Assembly: GCA_002245135.1 (NCBI GenBank)
Contig: NGBS01001214.1
Coordinates: forward strand, 1 to 46,782
Length of the DNA stretch: 46,782 nucleotides
Direction: 5' to 3'
Source of the DNA: Proteromonas lacertae
Taxonomy: Eukaryota > Sar > Bigyra > Opalinata > Proteromonadidae
Below, piece by piece: positions 44,195 to 46,782 of this stretch. How positions within the stretch are numbered: the stretch's first letter is position 1; every line of letters begins with the position of its first letter. Made by a program: the position numbers and the translations under genes. A model generated the notes under the pieces. That model searched no databases. It was not told where the DNA came from and saw only the letters and a program-made list of their open reading frames with translations.

Positions 44195-44534
44195 AAGTAG
44201 AATATCTATTAATTAAAGAAAATATATATATTCCATTTTATAGAATTATATTATTTATAAACTTGTTTTTTATAGTATAAATCATAATATTATATAATAT
44301 ATATCTCAATTCTGTATTCTATAGTGTTTATCTTTTTGAGTTCAAGATTACTTCAATGTATACTTCTTCATTTATAGAAGCTCAATTCTATTTTGAGAAT
44401 GACTTTTGCATAATAGATTATCATTTTGGGACAATAGTATACTTTTCCTATTTAATCATTTTTGAAAAACTAGGGATATTCACTACTTTTGGAACACATT
44501 TTAATTCCTTCTTTCCTGTTTCTCTCTGTATCTA

Positions 44535-44568
<34 letters not shown>

Positions 44569-44933
44569 CCTTAAATAAGTTTCTTTTTTTATCCCAACAG
44601 GGTCGTGGTGATGATAGTTGTGTTGATTCTTCTATATAAATATAAAATAAATGTAATATCATAAAATAATATGTTTTACTTTATAAAATATTCTTTAAAA
44701 CGAATTTTCTAAAACGAAAATGCCAATGTAACGGCTATTTAACGAAAAAAAATAAAATTTAAATTTTTTTTTTTTGAAATGCCAACCGAAATGCAATTCA
44801 TCAGCCAATAAAATTAGAGAAATTTATAGAAATTCGTTACATTTTATAGTCATTTTTATAGATTCTTTAAATCATTATAAAGTATATAATCTATAATTTA
44901 TCTAATTTATCTAATTATTATAATTTATAGAAT
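44195..44933. other. Polinton interior with (TA)n, no gene
   Basis: Non-coding part of the compact Polinton. Holds a TA microsatellite (about 44,537-44,564) and poly-T runs. The segment near 44,432-44,455, agtatacttttcctattt, resembles the outer arm of the hairpin at 3734-3797. Confidence 0.5.
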
Positions 44934-45340
44934 ATGAACAGCAGCAGCAACAACAACAACGAATTTAGTAGACACCAGTTGAGAACGATAGATTCATTAT
45001 ATGTTATACCTTCATTAGATGAAGATAATAAGCGTTATCATTTAAGATTTATCATTGCTGAACATAGTTGTACAGTTACATGGATGATTATGTTACCTGG
45101 AGAGTTATATCAATTATCACAGGAATATGATATGAAAATTTATATCTTTTATAATACAAAGTGTATAAGAAATGTTGGTTGGAAAATAAGTTATTACCGC
45201 AAGATGGAAGATTAAATTTCTATTTGGAATTACCTACTGACACTATGCCAATACCTAATGTCTTTAGAGATGAAGTAAATAGCGATGAAATGGATTATGA
45301 GTGGTCTAAATCTCATTGTTTAAGAATTTAAGAAACTATT
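44934..45340 (+). mobile_element. Small Asn/Ser-rich Polinton protein region
   Basis: Forward region starting at an ATG with an Asn/Ser run, then a mixed beta-like segment (RYHLRFIIAEHSCTVTWMIM). Broken about once before its apparent end. No family recognised. It points toward the right terminal repeat. Confidence 0.4.
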
Positions 45341-45403
45341 GGCATTATGGATATTAATTAATAAGTAACATTGTTTTACTATATACTGATTACTCATTTT
45401 TGA

Positions 45404-46103
45404 ATTTTCTAGAATATTCATTCATTAATAAACCAATAAAAATTCATGCACTTGCATTTTGCATTAACCAATAATCGTTCAGATGTTGGTATTTTGCATT
45501 TGAATATTAATTATGTCATTTAATCCTCCTAAATATGTGCATTATATCTATCCTTATTATTATGAAGGTAAGATAATGCATGCTATTTATCAGCATATGC
45601 GTTTTAATAATCGTTGGATTATTGATATACCAGATTGTTGTAATGATGAATATATAGTTGGGAATTATTATGTGTTTATTAGAGTAGATTCAGATCCTGA
45701 TAGAAAAGAACCGTTTGTAGATTATCGAGTTCCTTTGCCTGGAGCTTTTGTTGAACATTGTATGGATATAGTAATGCCTCCAATAGCCACCAATATAACA
45801 GTTAGTACTTCTCTTGGAGAAAAATGGTGTAATGATCATGTTAGAAAAAAGCCTACACCAGAAGATATAAATCTCAAATTCTGGAATCATTTTGAAAATA
45901 GACATATATGTAAATAAATAATAATGATTTACTATATATACTGATTACGCATTTTTTGAATTTTTTGAGGGTGCGAGAAAATTATTTTTTAATTTGGGGG
46001 TGCGAAAAATTACAGCCAATCAGAAACGACTTCCGTTGAGTTTTCAGCCAATCAGCATTTTTGAAAACTAGGCGTTTCTGCGTCACAGGAGCCTAATAGT
46101 ACT
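45404..46103. repeat. Right 700-bp terminal inverted repeat
   Basis: Inverted copy of 38,714-39,413. Just inside its inner edge a 34-bp segment (45,376-45,408, ttactatatactgattac...) is a direct repeat of the segment at 45,929-45,964 in the same TIR, so the second TIR gene copy is bracketed by a short direct repeat. Confidence 0.9.
45513..45917 (+). mobile_element. TIR-encoded 134-aa Polinton protein, right copy
   Basis: The mirror copy of the gene at 38,900-39,304, also reading outward. Complete from ATG to TAA, one residue different (His for Leu near residue 23). Keeping the same frame in both arms suggests gene conversion or very recent birth of the ends. Confidence 0.75.
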
Positions 46104-46109
46104 ATATAT
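46104..46109. repeat. Polinton target-site duplication, right copy (atatat)
   Basis: Direct repeat of 38,708-38,713, immediately outside the right terminus. The host sequence that follows on the reverse strand keeps an open frame into the same host gene fragment found left of the element. Confidence 0.7.
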
Positions 46110-46355
46110 ATGTAGGAGAAGATGCATGCATAACTACTACTGATTTATAAATATCTTTTAAATTCTGTGTTTTTTGTATGAGGATAAGAATAAATTGTGA
46201 TTTAAGTATACTAAACATACTAAAAACATCATAAATATCCCTAAAAAATAGTAAAATTGCATTTTCAATACTAAACAACAAACGCTAATCAAACTTTGAT
46301 TATCATAGAAACGAATATATTTTTGAATTAAAAAGATTTGAAATTGTTTTTAATC
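46110..46355. promoter_or_regulatory. Divergent intergenic region of two host genes
   Basis: About 245 bp between the right Polinton end and the ATG of the biotin-protein-ligase gene. The first 40 bases still hold reverse-strand codons of the interrupted host gene. The rest is AT-rich and should contain the promoters of both divergent genes, but no motif is definite. Confidence 0.4.
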
Positions 46356-46782
46356 ATGAATCGACTTATTCATATAGATAGAATATTTATTAATAAATCT
46401 ATTAGGCCAGGATCAATAGTTTCAAGAAGTTTCAGCACTGAAACAAAGAAGAAAGACATTCGAATTTATAAAGGTGAAGGTGTGAGTCCTCTTGGATATA
46501 AAATGACTAAATTCTCAATAGAAAAGTTTTGCAACTTAGACAAATACAATGTGAAGTCTATAACCCCAGAACAGGTAATATCTGAAGATTGGGAAGCAAA
46601 TACTAAATTAATCGTATTTCCTGGTGGTAGAGATATGCCATACGTAGAAGCACTGAGTAATAATCAAGGTAAAAAAACAGGTGGTAATAAAAGAATTCGA
46701 AAGTTTGTAGAAGAAGGTGGTAGTTATTTTGGAATATGTGCTGGTGCCTATTATGGTACTGATCAAGTGCAATTCGATACAG
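46356..46782 (+). CDS. Biotin--protein ligase, N-terminal domain (partial at window edge)
   Basis: ATG at 46,356 and open to the window end, 142 codons without interruption. Residues 1-35 are Arg/Ser/Ile-rich with SRSFSTETKKK, a mitochondrial presequence-like leader. From residue 36 comes IRIYKGEGVSPLGYKMTKFS, then IVFPGGRDMPYVEAL (about 86-100), RIRKFVEEGG and SYFGICAGAYYGTDQVQF (about 121-138). These are hallmarks of the BPL_N domain, a class I glutamine-amidotransferase-like fold in which Cys128 of GICAG lies at the nucleophile position. In yeast Bpl1-type enzymes it precedes the catalytic biotin-transfer domain, which would lie beyond this window. It attaches biotin to carboxylases. The domain also occurs as a stand-alone protein, so full ligase activity is inferred. 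Confidence 0.85.
   Translation, partial: MNRLIHIDRIFINKSIRPGSIVSRSFSTETKKKDIRIYKGEGVSPLGYKMTKFSIEKFCNLDKYNVKSITPEQVISEDWEANTKLIVFPGGRDMPYVEALSNNQGKKTGGNKRIRKFVEEGGSYFGICAGAYYGTDQVQFDT

Larger units (their letters stand above)
38714..46103. mobile_element. Compact Polinton-like element, 7.39 kb, recent
   Basis: Begins AGTACTATTAGGCTCC and ends with its complement. The terminal inverted repeats are 700 bp (38,714-39,413 and 45,404-46,103) and nearly identical, with no length difference between the arms. It contains a TIR-encoded gene at each end, a Pro/Ser-rich gene, a protein-primed family B DNA polymerase region, a 234-aa lysine-rich protein and a small Asn-rich protein. No integrase, capsid, protease or ATPase was found, so it is either a reduced derivative that moves with help or a distinct short lineage. 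The polymerase is broken in about two places. It looks young from its ends. Confidence 0.85.

Noticed and set aside
44537-44564. The (TA)n run as a replication origin or promoter of the compact Polinton.
   Set aside because: It is a simple microsatellite and nothing else supports a function.
1-46782. CRISPR arrays, bacterial operons or ribosome-binding sites.
   Set aside because: No regularly spaced repeats were seen, and gene content (HYDIN, hAT, Polintons, mitochondrial leader) is eukaryotic.

Overview
The window is AT-rich eukaryotic DNA, dense in poly-A/T and AT microsatellite runs, and is mostly a graveyard of nested mobile elements with a few host genes. Three things point to a mitochondriate, flagellated (or ancestrally flagellated) protist or zoosporic fungus. 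A broken copy of the axonemal protein HYDIN lies at 20.95-25.30 kb. A biotin-protein-ligase N-terminal domain with a mitochondrial-looking leader runs off the right edge. A short TTAGGG array is also present. The exact lineage cannot be read from the sequence.

Layout. 0.75-2.0 kb: Polinton remnant (membrane-like and Ala-rich pieces, adenain-like protease). 2.1-3.4 kb: two unrecognised reverse-strand reading frames and a possible Pol III B-box. 4.6-7.0 kb: decayed tnp2/CACTA-like transposase. 8.4-9.6 kb: intact Tc1/mariner DD34E transposase. About 10.2-20.3 kb: large broken Polinton (capsid-like region, structural genes, adenain-like protease, small basic protein, coiled-coil gene, second protease-like piece, integrase) with hAT debris inside. 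20.95-25.30 kb: HYDIN pseudogene ending at a 41-bp inverted repeat. 25.8-26.8 kb: small reading frames and a Polinton DNA polymerase scrap. 27.1-27.9 kb: FkbM-type methyltransferase gene. 28.08-31.25 kb: a GC-richer island with an array of CxxC modules, unlike anything around it. 31.3-38.2 kb: a nest of hAT pieces, a Tc1 element with perfect 131-bp ends, and a Polinton integrase fossil with a hAT element inside it. 38.2-38.7 kb: part of a host gene.

38,714-46,103 is the clearest element in the window: a compact 7.39-kb Polinton-like unit with 700-bp near-identical terminal inverted repeats, a 6-bp atatat target duplication, a protein-primed family B DNA polymerase and a 134-aa gene carried inside each terminal repeat. 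No integrase, capsid, protease or ATPase was seen in it. It sits inside the coding frame of a host gene that is divergent from the biotin-protein-ligase gene starting about 250 bp past its right end.

The most interesting items are the compact Polinton with genes in its terminal repeats, the GC-rich Cys-module island at 28-31 kb, and the nested insertions whose target duplications can be read directly. Many frames here, host-type genes included, are interrupted. Real decay is likely for most, but uncorrected sequencing indels cannot be excluded.
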